Source: Metabacillus rhizolycopersici
GTDB lineage: Bacteria > Bacillota > Bacilli > Bacillales > Bacillaceae
DNA: 39,313 nucleotides
Direction: 5' to 3'
Assembly (NCBI RefSeq): GCF_020075705.1
Contig: NZ_JAIQUM010000050.1
Location: forward strand, 1-39,313
The notes beneath the pieces are model-generated. The model searched no databases, was not told the DNA's origin, and was given only the letters and a program-made list of their open reading frames with translations. Shown here one piece after another: positions 1-6,563 of the stretch (the first letter of the stretch is position 1; each line of letters starts with the position of its first letter). The position numbers and the translations under genes are program-made.

Positions 1-119
1 ACCTTGCGTTAGATAAAAGAGTTGTTTGGACAAAAAGAAGGCTTGAGCCGTATGATGGGAAACTGTCACGTACGGTTCTTAGGGGAGTTAGGGGCAGTGA
101 TGCCCCTCGCTTACCCGAC
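1..119 (+). mobile_element. 3' end of a group II intron (domains V and VI)
   Basis: Positions 45-78 form a 34-nt domain V. The outer arms GAGCCGTA and TACGGTTC pair, the AGC catalytic triad is present, and a GAAA loop caps the hairpin. A domain VI-like stem built on GGGGCA/TGCCCC follows at about 81-116, and an AC end at 118-119 fits the usual 3' splice boundary. Only the 3' end is in the window; any reverse-transcriptase gene lies to the left. The intron strand is plus. Confidence 0.85.
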
Positions 120-161
120 TTAACTAGGTTTGCATACAATATTCATCTGATTTTTGGAGAT

Positions 162-196
162 CTTCTTCAACTAAAGGTGCCGGATAGTTGAAGAAG
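162..196. repeat. Hairpin repeat, 12-bp perfect stem
   Basis: CTTCTTCAACTA (162-173) pairs perfectly with TAGTTGAAGAAG (185-196) around an 11-nt loop. The layout resembles the hairpin at 6424-6458 (GTTAG/TTGAA core). It sits between the intron end and the merR promoter and could also act as a weak terminator, though only a short T tract follows. Confidence 0.6.
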
Positions 197-226
197 AATT
201 TAAATCGAAAAAATTTATAAATACCC

Positions 227-257
227 TTGACCTGGAGTTCACTCCAGTTGTTATGAT
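227..257 (+). promoter_or_regulatory. MerR-type promoter/operator with 19-bp spacer
   Basis: A -35 box TTGACC (227-232) and a -10 box TATGAT (252-257) are separated by 19 bp. The spacer carries the dyad CTGGAGTTCACTCCAG. Over-long spacers with a central dyad are the hallmark of promoters that MerR-family activators untwist. It lies just upstream of the merR gene, so autoregulation of the merR-MFS pair is likely. Confidence 0.85.
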
Positions 258-282
258 TTCGATAGTGAAGGAGGACATTATT

Positions 283-669
283 ATGATGATTTCAGAAGTA
301 AGTGAAAAATTTGGTATCTCACCTGATACCCTACGTTATTATGAACGAATAGGTCTAATTCCCACTATAAACCGTAACAAAAGTGGGATAAGGGAATACA
401 CAGAACAGGACTGTCGATGGATTCAAGTTATTTTGTTTATGCGTGACGCAGGGATGTCTATAGAGCTGTTGTTGGAGTACGTAGAAATGGTTCATCAAGG
501 AGATAAGACGATGCAATCAAGAAAGGAACTGTTAATTAAACAACGAAACCAGTTAGTGGAAAGAATTAATGAACAACAGAAAATCTTAGAGCTTTTGAAT
601 GGAAAAATTGAGAGTTATGAACAATCTGTAGTACCGAATGAAAAAAAACTGATGGGAACAGACGATTAA
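283..669 (+). CDS. MerR-family transcriptional regulator
   Basis: The product is a 128-residue activator/repressor. An N-terminal winged helix-turn-helix (about residues 1-70, with the typical DTLRYYERIGLIP motif) is followed by a long dimerisation coiled coil (about 80-120). The start at 283 is chosen because AAGGAGG at 268-274 lies 8 nt upstream; an in-frame ATG at 253 lies inside the -10 box and cannot be used. There is no cysteine-rich metal-binding C-terminus, so it resembles the aldehyde- or drug-responsive AdhR/BltR branch rather than metal sensors. It probably controls itself and the exporter gene 25 nt downstream. The inducer cannot be told from sequence. Confidence 0.88.
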   Translation: MMISEVSEKFGISPDTLRYYERIGLIPTINRNKSGIREYTEQDCRWIQVILFMRDAGMSIELLLEYVEMVHQGDKTMQSRKELLIKQRNQLVERINEQQKILELLNGKIESYEQSVVPNEKKLMGTDD

Positions 670-694
670 AGAATGAAGAGAGGAGATACAAATT

Positions 695-1867
695 ATGACC
701 AAACAGAATAATTTGCTTATATTTATTTTGACCGTAGGCGTTTTCGGTATCCTAACTACTGAAATGGGGGTAATTGGGATATTACCTTTAATTGCTGACC
801 ACTTTCAAATCAGTGTATCCAAAGCAGGGCTTCTAGTGAGTCTCTTTGCACTTGCTGTTGCAATTTCCGGCCCGATTATGCCGTTATTGTTTTCAGGAAT
901 AAATCGTAAGAAGGTAATGCTACTTGTGCTTGGCATTTTCGTTATAGGTAACATTGTCTCAGTATTTGCATCAAACTTTACTGTCTTGCTAATTGCTCGT
1001 GTGATTCCAGCCTTTTTTCATCCGATTTATTGTGCATTGGCTTTGACAGTAGCTGCTACTTCCGTTAGCAAGGAAGAAGCTCCAAAAGCTGTTTCTAAAG
1101 TGATTTTAGGAGTAACCGCAGGTATGATACTTGGTGTGCCAATTACTAATTATGTTGCAAGTGCAACTTCTTTAGAAATGGCGATGTTATTCTTTGCCTT
1201 CGTTAATGCGGTTGCATTCATAGCTACATTGGTATTTATTCCATCTATGCCTGTAAAAGAAAGACTGTCTTATGGATCTCAAGTAGTTGTATTAAAAAAA
1301 CCAATTACTTGGTTAGCTGTTGTAACTGTCATATTTATAGGTTCTGCAACTTCAAGTATTAGTACTTTCATTGCAGAATATCTTGAAACCATTACGAATT
1401 TATCAGGGAATATCTTAACTTTGGCATTATTTGTATTAGGTTTAGCAAGTCTAATTGGAAACCTTGTAGGTGGTAGGTTACTTATGAGAAATGCCATGAA
1501 AACTGCAATAGCTTTTCCAATTGTATTAGGAATAGTTCATTTATTGTCGTTCGTAACGAGTAAGTCCACCGGACCTATGATGATAACGATTTTGTTATGG
1601 GGAATCTTATTTGCTATAGGAAATAATGTTAGTCAATATTGGATTACATCTGCTGCTCCAGAAGCTCCTGATTTCGCTAATGGATTGTTTCTATCATGCG
1701 GTAACTTAGGGATAACGATTGGAACCGCAGTAGGTGGATTATTTATATCAGGACTGGGTACTCAATATATCGTATTAGGGGGATTACTATTCTTAATAAT
1801 GAGTTTGGTATCCATTTTACTAAGAAACTACATGTACAGTCCTACAACAAAACAACTTGCTAGCTAA
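695..1867 (+). CDS. MFS transporter, DHA1 drug-exporter type
   Basis: This 390-residue major facilitator protein shows about 12 hydrophobic segments. The N-terminal half carries the ITTEMGVIGILP-like segment seen in AraJ/YdhP-type DHA1 exporters. A central hydrophilic loop near residues 185-200 separates the halves, and the length is normal for the group. AGAGGAGA lies just upstream of the ATG. It is co-directional with merR and separated by 25 nt, so the two very probably form one operon in which the regulator induces efflux of a toxic compound. The substrate is unknown; sugar-efflux or chloramphenicol-type exporters are alternatives within the same family. Confidence 0.85.
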   Translation: MTKQNNLLIFILTVGVFGILTTEMGVIGILPLIADHFQISVSKAGLLVSLFALAVAISGPIMPLLFSGINRKKVMLLVLGIFVIGNIVSVFASNFTVLLIARVIPAFFHPIYCALALTVAATSVSKEEAPKAVSKVILGVTAGMILGVPITNYVASATSLEMAMLFFAFVNAVAFIATLVFIPSMPVKERLSYGSQVVVLKKPITWLAVVTVIFIGSATSSISTFIAEYLETITNLSGNILTLALFVLGLASLIGNLVGGRLLMRNAMKTAIAFPIVLGIVHLLSFVTSKSTGPMMITILLWGILFAIGNNVSQYWITSAAPEAPDFANGLFLSCGNLGITIGTAVGGLFISGLGTQYIVLGGLLFLIMSLVSILLRNYMYSPTTKQLAS

Positions 1868-1920
1868 GAAGTAAAGGTAAGTTTGTGAACATTTGTACTT
1901 AAACTAGGGTGCAATAGTGT

Positions 1921-1952
1921 AAAAAAGCAGCGGAAAATCCGTTGCTTTTTTT
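1921..1952 (+). terminator. Rho-independent terminator, probably bidirectional
   Basis: AAGCAGCGGA (1925-1934) pairs with TCCGTTGCTT (1938-1947), followed by a T tract and preceded by an A tract. It lies between the convergent MFS gene and integrase remnant and can serve both strands. Confidence 0.85.
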
Positions 1953-1961
1953 CTTATTTTT

Positions 1962-2273
1962 CTAAAAGTATTTTCTGTAAAATTCTCTTCTAAGATTTCC
2001 ACTTAACTGGGCATAAACCCTTGTGGTTTCGCTCTTTTCGTGACCTAGTAAACTTTGAATAACATCGATAGGAGCTCCGTTGTTCAATAGGTGTGTGGCA
2101 TAACTGTGGCATAGTTGGTGTGGATGTATTTCTTTGTTGATCCTTGCACGATTTGAAATTCGTTTTATAATGTACCGCATCTGGGCAATACTCATTTTAT
2201 GTGGGTTCCGTTTGGTGACAAAAATCGCTGGATCTTTATCCTGTCGAAGATCTAAGTATCGTTGCAGGTTAGT
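1962..2273 (-). pseudogene. Tyrosine recombinase (phage integrase) C-terminal remnant
   Basis: Only the last roughly 100 residues of a XerC/phage-type integrase remain. The HPHQLCHSYATH box, the LLGHEKSETT box and a nucleophile-region Tyr (RVYAQ) are visible. In active enzymes the first box reads HxLRH; here the catalytic Arg is Cys. Homologous coding (RYLDLRQDKDPAIFV) continues upstream of the only ATG (2195) to about 2263 and then stops at a TGA next to a half copy of the hairpin repeat. No full start, N-terminal domain or first catalytic Arg is present. It is a dead fragment of an integrated element. Confidence 0.88.
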
Positions 2274-2280
2274 TCAATAG
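2264..2280 (+). repeat. Half copy of the GCAGGTTAGTT hairpin repeat at the integrase breakpoint
   Basis: GCAGGTTAGTTCAATAG matches the right half of the hairpin at 6424-6458 (GCAGGTTAGTTGAATAAG) with two differences. It starts exactly where integrase coding similarity ends, so it marks the break or was brought in by it. Confidence 0.5.
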
Positions 2281-2303
2281 AATAGGATTATTAATTTAAG
2301 GCT

Positions 2304-2387
2304 AAATTTGTAGAGTTAACTTTACAGAAGCTTTATATAATCCTGCAATAATATACTATAAGCCATTTAATTTTAAGATGTATAATT
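2304..2387 (+). repeat. Direct repeat, left copy, flanking panB
   Basis: This 84-bp segment matches 3717-3792 almost base for base, apart from an 8-bp extra segment and a few substitutions. Both copies contain TAATCCTGCAATAATATAC and end with GATGTATAATT. The right copy sits directly upstream of the LysE-type gene, so this is probably a duplicated upstream region. Confidence 0.85.
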
Positions 2388-2507
2388 TGCTTGGGCAGTA
2401 TCTGCGGGAACTGTACCTTAATGGCAACTTACATAAAATAAAAGGTTTCTGCCTAGATCCGATTGCCGGACAGGGACAGAGGGATGGAACATGTAATAGA
2501 GTATTTT

Positions 2508-2540
2508 AGATCATCTGCCTTCAGAAGGATCTTTTTATTT
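2508..2540 (+). terminator. Probable terminator upstream of panB
   Basis: AGATC (2508-2512) pairs with GATCT (2528-2532), with an inner CCTTC/GAAGG stem and a following TTTTTATTT. No intact gene precedes it. It may be a leftover 3' end of a lost upstream gene, or a leader attenuator of panB. Confidence 0.5.
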
Positions 2541-2587
2541 GCTCTTCGAATTGTTTAACCTCTCCCGAAATTAAAGGAGGGAATATG

Positions 2588-3424
2588 ATGAAACAAACTA
2601 CAGATTTCTTGAAAATGAAGCAAAGCAATGAAAAGATTGTCATGTTAACAGCCTATGACTATCCTTCTGCAAAACTTGCAGAACAGGGTGGCGTTGACGT
2701 CATTTTGGTTGGTGATTCGCTTGGAATGGTGGTTCTGGGTTACGATTCAACAATCCCGGTTACACTCGAAGACATGATTCATCACACGAAAGCTGTTAAA
2801 CGAGGGGCAAAAGATACATTTATCATTACGGATATGCCTTTTTTAACCTATCATTTATCTGTTAGAGATACATTAACCAATGCCGGGAGATTAATTCAAG
2901 AAGCCGGTACCCATGCTGTGAAGCTGGAAGGTGCTAATGAAGTCATCGAACATATCGCCGCCCTGACAAGGGCAGGAATTCCCGTATGCTCCCACCTTGG
3001 GCTGACACCACAATCGGTCGGAGTTTTAGGCGGATATAAGGTGCAGGGAAAAGATGCATCAGCCGCTAAAAAATTGCTGGAAGATGCTAAGAAATGTGAA
3101 GCGGCAGGGGCATTTGCGATTCTTTTGGAATGTGTTCCAAGACAACTTGCAGAAGAAGTAACCAAAGTCCTTTCCATTCCGGTGATTGGAATCGGTGCTG
3201 GATTGGATGTGGATGCCCAGGTTCTCGTCTATCATGATATTTTAGGCTATGGTGTTGAGCGGGTCCCTAAGTTTGTCAAACAATACCATTCATTGAATCC
3301 GTTTATATTGGAATCAATTCAAGCTTATACTGCTGATGTGAAGAATAAACGTTTTCCTGAAGAAAAACATTCTTTTACGATGAAGGAAGAGGAACTGAAA
3401 GGACTTTATGGAGGCAAGCAATGA
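2588..3424 (+). CDS. panB: 3-methyl-2-oxobutanoate hydroxymethyltransferase
   Basis: PanB catalyses the first committed step of pantothenate synthesis, transferring a hydroxymethyl group from methylene-tetrahydrofolate to 2-oxoisovalerate in the cytoplasm. The 278-residue product is full length for the family and shows the signature stretches [16 protein letters not shown] (Mg-binding Asp), [27 protein letters not shown] and ILLECVP (catalytic Glu), and GIGAG near residue 200. The ATG at 2588 is preferred over 2585 because AAAGGAGG (2573-2580) is then 7 nt away. The usual partners panC and panD do not follow; an eight-codon panC stub overlaps the stop. The gene sits between two copies of a direct repeat, which suggests it arrived by recombination. 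It looks functional itself. Confidence 0.95.
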   Translation: MKQTTDFLKMKQSNEKIVMLTAYDYPSAKLAEQGGVDVILVGDSLGMVVLGYDSTIPVTLEDMIHHTKAVKRGAKDTFIITDMPFLTYHLSVRDTLTNAGRLIQEAGTHAVKLEGANEVIEHIAALTRAGIPVCSHLGLTPQSVGVLGGYKVQGKDASAAKKLLEDAKKCEAAGAFAILLECVPRQLAEEVTKVLSIPVIGIGAGLDVDAQVLVYHDILGYGVERVPKFVKQYHSLNPFILESIQAYTADVKNKRFPEEKHSFTMKEEELKGLYGGKQ

Positions 3425-3444
3425 ATGTGATTACAACTTGCTAA
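3421..3444 (+). pseudogene. panC: Eight-codon panC stub overlapping the panB stop
   Basis: The panB stop is in an ATGA overlap, the usual panB-panC junction. The overlapping frame reads M-N-V-I-T-T-C and then TAA. MxVIT is how many PanC (pantothenate synthetase) proteins begin, and nothing PanC-like follows. The 3' part of the pan operon therefore appears to have been lost right after the start. The identification rests on the ATGA overlap and six residues, so it is inference. Confidence 0.45.
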
Positions 3445-3716
3445 AAGGTAAGATTCACATAAAAGTCATTCAGGAGAATTATGAAGTTGTGCTCTGGCTG
3501 GCACATTCTATCCGGAAAGGGACAGCATCAGCTTCTCCTTCACTTCGTTCACTACAGACATAAAAGGACATTGGTTTCCTGCTTAGCGTAAGGAAAATAG
3601 GTTTTTTCTACCAGTAAATTTCCAGTGGATAATATACGCGTTTTGCAGTCAGGACCCTTAATAAAACCCGTCTTTTATTTTGTGCTACACAATAAAATAT
3701 AACTTATTGGTACCCA
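3445..3716. other. Non-coding stretch after panB
   Basis: No convincing ORF, RNA or terminator was seen in these 272 bases. The sequence is of mixed composition and ends at the right copy of the 80-bp direct repeat. Confidence 0.4.
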
Positions 3717-3792
3717 AAATTTGTAGAGTTAGCTTTATAGAATAATCCTGCAATAATATACTATAAGCCATTTAATTTCAAGATGTATAATT
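3717..3792 (+). repeat. Direct repeat, right copy; upstream region of the LysE-type gene
   Basis: This is the second copy of the 2304-2387 repeat, 31 nt before the exporter start. A possible promoter TTTATA-17-TATACT lies inside it. In the left copy the -35 region differs through the 8-bp length change. Confidence 0.8.
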
Positions 3793-3823
3793 CTATGAGA
3801 ATAACTTGAAAGGAGCTTTCCTC

Positions 3824-4399
3824 ATGAATATTACATCTTTTGTCTTTTACTGTTTTATTGTTACTTTTACACCAGGACCTACTAATATCGTCATATTATC
3901 CACAGTGAATAATTCTGGGACAAAAAAGGCAATAGAATATACGTACGGAGCAACTATTGCTTTTGGTTTATTACTTGCTATTTCTGCTATGTTGAATACT
4001 ATACTTGTTACGATAATACCCAAAATTTTAATTATTATGCAGATATTCGGAAGCTTTTATATGTTGTATCTCGCTTATCAAATTTACAAAATGGATTCAT
4101 CAAAACCATCTGTAAACCAAACAGGTACGTTTATGTCAGGCTTTCTTACGCAGTTTTTAAATCCAAAGGTGGTAGTATTTACAATGACTGTAATTCCTAC
4201 CTATATTATGCCCTACTATGTCTCAATACCTGCGGTTACAATAAGTGTTATAGCTATAACTGTTATTGGATTTTTAGCATTTGTTACATGGGTACTTTTC
4301 GGTACGATCTTCAAGGAGTTTTTACAGCAGCATAAAAAGATTGTGAATGTATTGATGGCATTGTTTTTAGTTTATGCTGCAATAATGATATGGATGTAG
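3824..4399 (+). CDS. LysE/RhtB-family amino acid exporter
   Basis: This 191-residue membrane protein has about six hydrophobic segments. The TPGPTN motif near residue 16 and the FLNPKVVVF motif near residue 113 are both diagnostic of the LysE/RhtB exporters, which move amino acids or related small molecules out of the cell. The ATG at 3824 has AAAGGAG 8 nt upstream; a TTG at 3806 in the same frame lies before that site and is rejected. The AraC-type regulator gene follows after 25 nt on the same strand, a common pairing for this transporter family. The substrate cannot be predicted. Confidence 0.9.
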   Translation: MNITSFVFYCFIVTFTPGPTNIVILSTVNNSGTKKAIEYTYGATIAFGLLLAISAMLNTILVTIIPKILIIMQIFGSFYMLYLAYQIYKMDSSKPSVNQTGTFMSGFLTQFLNPKVVVFTMTVIPTYIMPYYVSIPAVTISVIAITVIGFLAFVTWVLFGTIFKEFLQQHKKIVNVLMALFLVYAAIMIWM

Positions 4400-4424
4400 G
4401 TAAGCTAATTAAGAGGTGAATTAA

Positions 4425-5204
4425 ATGGACAAATTTATCTATAAAAAATCGGCAGGTATTACTGCGTTGTCAGCAAGTATTACTGATTTTACATATAAAA
4501 AGCACTCTCACAAGGAGTATGCAATAGGGGTAACATTGCGTGGTATTCAACAATATAACCTGGATGGCAGTTTACAATTATCCTATCAAAATGGTGTTAT
4601 GCTTTTTAATCCAGAACAGGCACATGACGGAATGGCAAAGGATCATGAGGCAGGACTTGATTATGTTATGTTATATATTGAGCCGCAATTGCTTTTAGAG
4701 GTTATGGAGAAAAAGGATATAGTACGTTTTTCGACCCCTATTGTGTATGATTATAGACTTCAACAAAGAATAGTAAGTCTTTCTAATGCGATATTAAGCG
4801 AAAGAGATGAGGCTTTGTGCAATGAATTACTTTTATCCCTCACAGATAGTCTCATTCATACGAATCTTTCTACAGACTATAAGAAAGATAACGCTCTAAT
4901 TAGAAAAGCAAAGGATATACTTCATACCAACTTAGAAAATGTACTTAAACTTGACGAGATATGTAAAGAGCTTAATTTATCGAAGTTCCAGTTTATAAGA
5001 TTATTTAAGGCTCATACTGGAATTTCACCATACCAATACTTTCTAAACTGTAAGATAGAACGTGCAAAGCAGTTAATAGAAAAAAATGGAGATATATATT
5101 CGGCAGTAGCTGAATGTGGTTTTGTTGATTTAACCCATTTGAATAAACACTTTAAAAGCGTATATGGAACAACAGCATTTGAATATATGTCACATATAAA
5201 TTGA
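4425..5204 (+). CDS. AraC-family transcriptional regulator
   Basis: The protein has 259 residues. An N-terminal cupin-like sensor domain (about 1-150, with HSHKEYAIG near residue 27 and NPEQAHDG near 62) precedes a C-terminal pair of helix-turn-helix motifs (about 165-255, with LSKFQFIRLFKAHTGISPYQY and the second-helix CGFVDLTHLNKHFK). This is the LysE-associated AraC group in which the cupin binds a ligand and the C-terminus binds DNA. AAGAGGTG lies upstream of the ATG. It very probably activates the neighbouring exporter gene. Length and motifs are intact. Confidence 0.9.
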   Translation: MDKFIYKKSAGITALSASITDFTYKKHSHKEYAIGVTLRGIQQYNLDGSLQLSYQNGVMLFNPEQAHDGMAKDHEAGLDYVMLYIEPQLLLEVMEKKDIVRFSTPIVYDYRLQQRIVSLSNAILSERDEALCNELLLSLTDSLIHTNLSTDYKKDNALIRKAKDILHTNLENVLKLDEICKELNLSKFQFIRLFKAHTGISPYQYFLNCKIERAKQLIEKNGDIYSAVAECGFVDLTHLNKHFKSVYGTTAFEYMSHIN

Positions 5205-5213
5205 GGAGGAGTT

Positions 5214-5739
5214 TTGAATTTTAGGAGGAAAAGCTTATCCAAAAAATCTAGTATTATTTTCTTTGAAAGAAAATTTCCAAGTGCAGACATGATCCTTATT
5301 AAGGATCAGCTCCCGATTCTTATTAATACTGGTTTTGGGAGTGATGCGAAAGAGACAGAGCAATTAATTAAAGAAGCAGGCGTTTCTCCCGAAGAGTTAC
5401 ACCTTATTGTAAACACGAACTATCATAGTGACCATGTTGGAGGCAACTATCATCTACAAAAAAAATTATGGTGTTACGATTGCTGCTTATAAATGGGACG
5501 CCGATTTAATTAATTCTTGTGACCCTGAAGCCTGTAGTGCAGAATGGTTAGATCAGTCTGTAGAATCTTATCGAGTCGATATAAAGCTCTCAGATAACGA
5601 TGAGATAATACATACAGGAAGTAGAACCTTGAAAGTCTTGTATACACCGGGACATACGTTAGGGCATATTAACGGGCTGCGTTCTGCAAGCAGAGACGCT
5701 TTTTCACTAACGAAATCAGGAAAGTTAAATATCGGTTGA
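5214..5739 (+). pseudogene. Metallo-beta-lactamase-fold hydrolase, frameshifted and truncated
   Basis: The first frame (from TTG 5214) covers the N-terminus of an MBL-fold hydrolase up to YHSDHVGGNYHLQK. The second frame continues it with NYGVTIAAYKWDADL and ends near TPGHTLGHI. One extra A in the run of eight at 5458-5465 explains the frame change. Three more signs of decay are visible: the zinc-binding HxHxDH box reads NYHSDH (first His lost), the protein ends abruptly after GHTLGHI where a strand and the GD motif should follow, and a terminator-like hairpin (5679-5704) starts exactly at that point. SD GAGGAGG lies at 5203-5209. A programmed slip on the A run is possible but unlikely given the other losses. 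Confidence 0.85.
5679..5704 (+). terminator. Terminator-like hairpin at the truncation point of the MBL gene
   Basis: GCGTTCTGC (5679-5687) pairs with GCAGAGACGC (5690-5699) with one bulge, and TTTTT follows. It begins right where MBL-family similarity ends, so it may be the 3' end of a lost gene or element joined to the truncated MBL gene. Confidence 0.55.
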
Positions 5740-5802
5740 TAGTGTTGTAATATTGAGATTATTATTTAACATACAGTATAAAACCTTCAGGGGGAGATTT
5801 CT

Positions 5803-6180
5803 ATGTCATTAAAAGTAGGAGATATAATTACATTTGAACGGACTTTTACCGTAAGGGATGTTGAATTATTTACAGAGATTTCTGATGATGAAGGGATTTA
5901 TCATATAACCCGAGATGAACAGGGAAGACTTGTAGTTCAAGGATTATTAACGGCAACTTTACCAACAAAAGTGGGTGGAGATAATAACGTACTGGCTCGT
6001 ACTATGAATTTTGAGTTTTTAAGACCTGTGTTTACGGGAGATACAATAATTTGTGAAGTTTAAATTGAAAAATACGAAAGGCAGGAAAATAATAGAACAG
6101 CTATTATTGCATCCTTTTTATGTAAAAATCAGAATGAAAAAGAAGTATTAAAAGGGGATTTTTCAGGTGAAACACTTTAA
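5803..6180 (+). pseudogene. MaoC/hot-dog-like dehydratase with in-frame stop
   Basis: The reading frame starts at 5803 with a good SD (AGGGGGAG). It encodes a hot-dog-fold protein of the MaoC/FAS1 dehydratase type, with RTMNFEFLRPVFTGDTI near residue 66. A TAA at 6061-6063 (codon 87) interrupts it. The same frame then continues IEKYERQENNRTAIIASF and ends at a TAA at 6180, giving the normal total length of about 125 codons. A single nonsense change therefore splits an otherwise intact gene. The expected MaoC Asp/His pair (GDxNPxH) is not seen; the corresponding place reads ISDDEGIYHITRD, so even the intact form might be non-catalytic. Confidence 0.8.
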
Positions 6181-6236
6181 ATTTTTTATACTTTCTTCAA
6201 CTACCATGAAAGTTAATTCTATACAAAGCCTAAAAA

Positions 6237-6275
6237 TGACAATGCTAAAGTAGACCCAGCATTGTCAATTTTTTT
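6237..6275 (+). terminator. Rho-independent terminator
   Basis: TGACAATGCT (6237-6246) pairs perfectly with AGCATTGTCA (6258-6267), followed by a seven-base T run. It ends the transcription unit running through the MaoC-like pseudogene. Confidence 0.9.
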
Positions 6276-6423
6276 AAGCTGTGCCTTAAAATAAAAACCC
6301 TATGTCGCCAATATTATTATATCCACATTAATCCAACTTTCATTCTCTGTGGTGAAGCGCTGATTTTTTCGCTTCATGGATGGCTAAAGGGTAGCGATGC
6401 TTCAATAATGGAGGATCCCTTTT

Positions 6424-6458
6424 CTTATTTCGCTAACGGCGCAGGTTAGTTGAATAAG
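6424..6458. repeat. Hairpin repeat, CTAAC/GTTAG core
   Basis: CTTATT-tcg-CTAAC at the left pairs with GTTAG-ttg-AATAAG at the right around a GGCGCAG loop. It matches a half copy at 2264-2280 and is similar in plan to 162-196. It lies in the otherwise empty 6276-6491 interval, where no gene was seen. Confidence 0.55.
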
Positions 6459-6491
6459 TTAGAGCGAAAGGAAAATATGGATTCGCAAATT

Positions 6492-6538
6492 AAAAAAGCC
6501 TAAATCTACTTCTCATAAACAAAGTGGATTCAGGCTTT
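6492..6538 (-). terminator. Terminator of the MocR gene
   Basis: GCCTAAATCTACTT pairs with AAGTGGATTCAGGC over 14 bp with two G-T pairs. On the minus strand it is followed by six T. It lies 26 nt beyond the stop of the MocR-type gene. Confidence 0.85.
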
Positions 6539-6563
6539 ACTTATATCACTATGAACTTCAAAA

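Noticed and set aside
5458..5465. Programmed frameshift on the A8 run in the MBL gene
   Set aside because: The loss of a zinc ligand and the truncated C-terminus favour decay over recoding.
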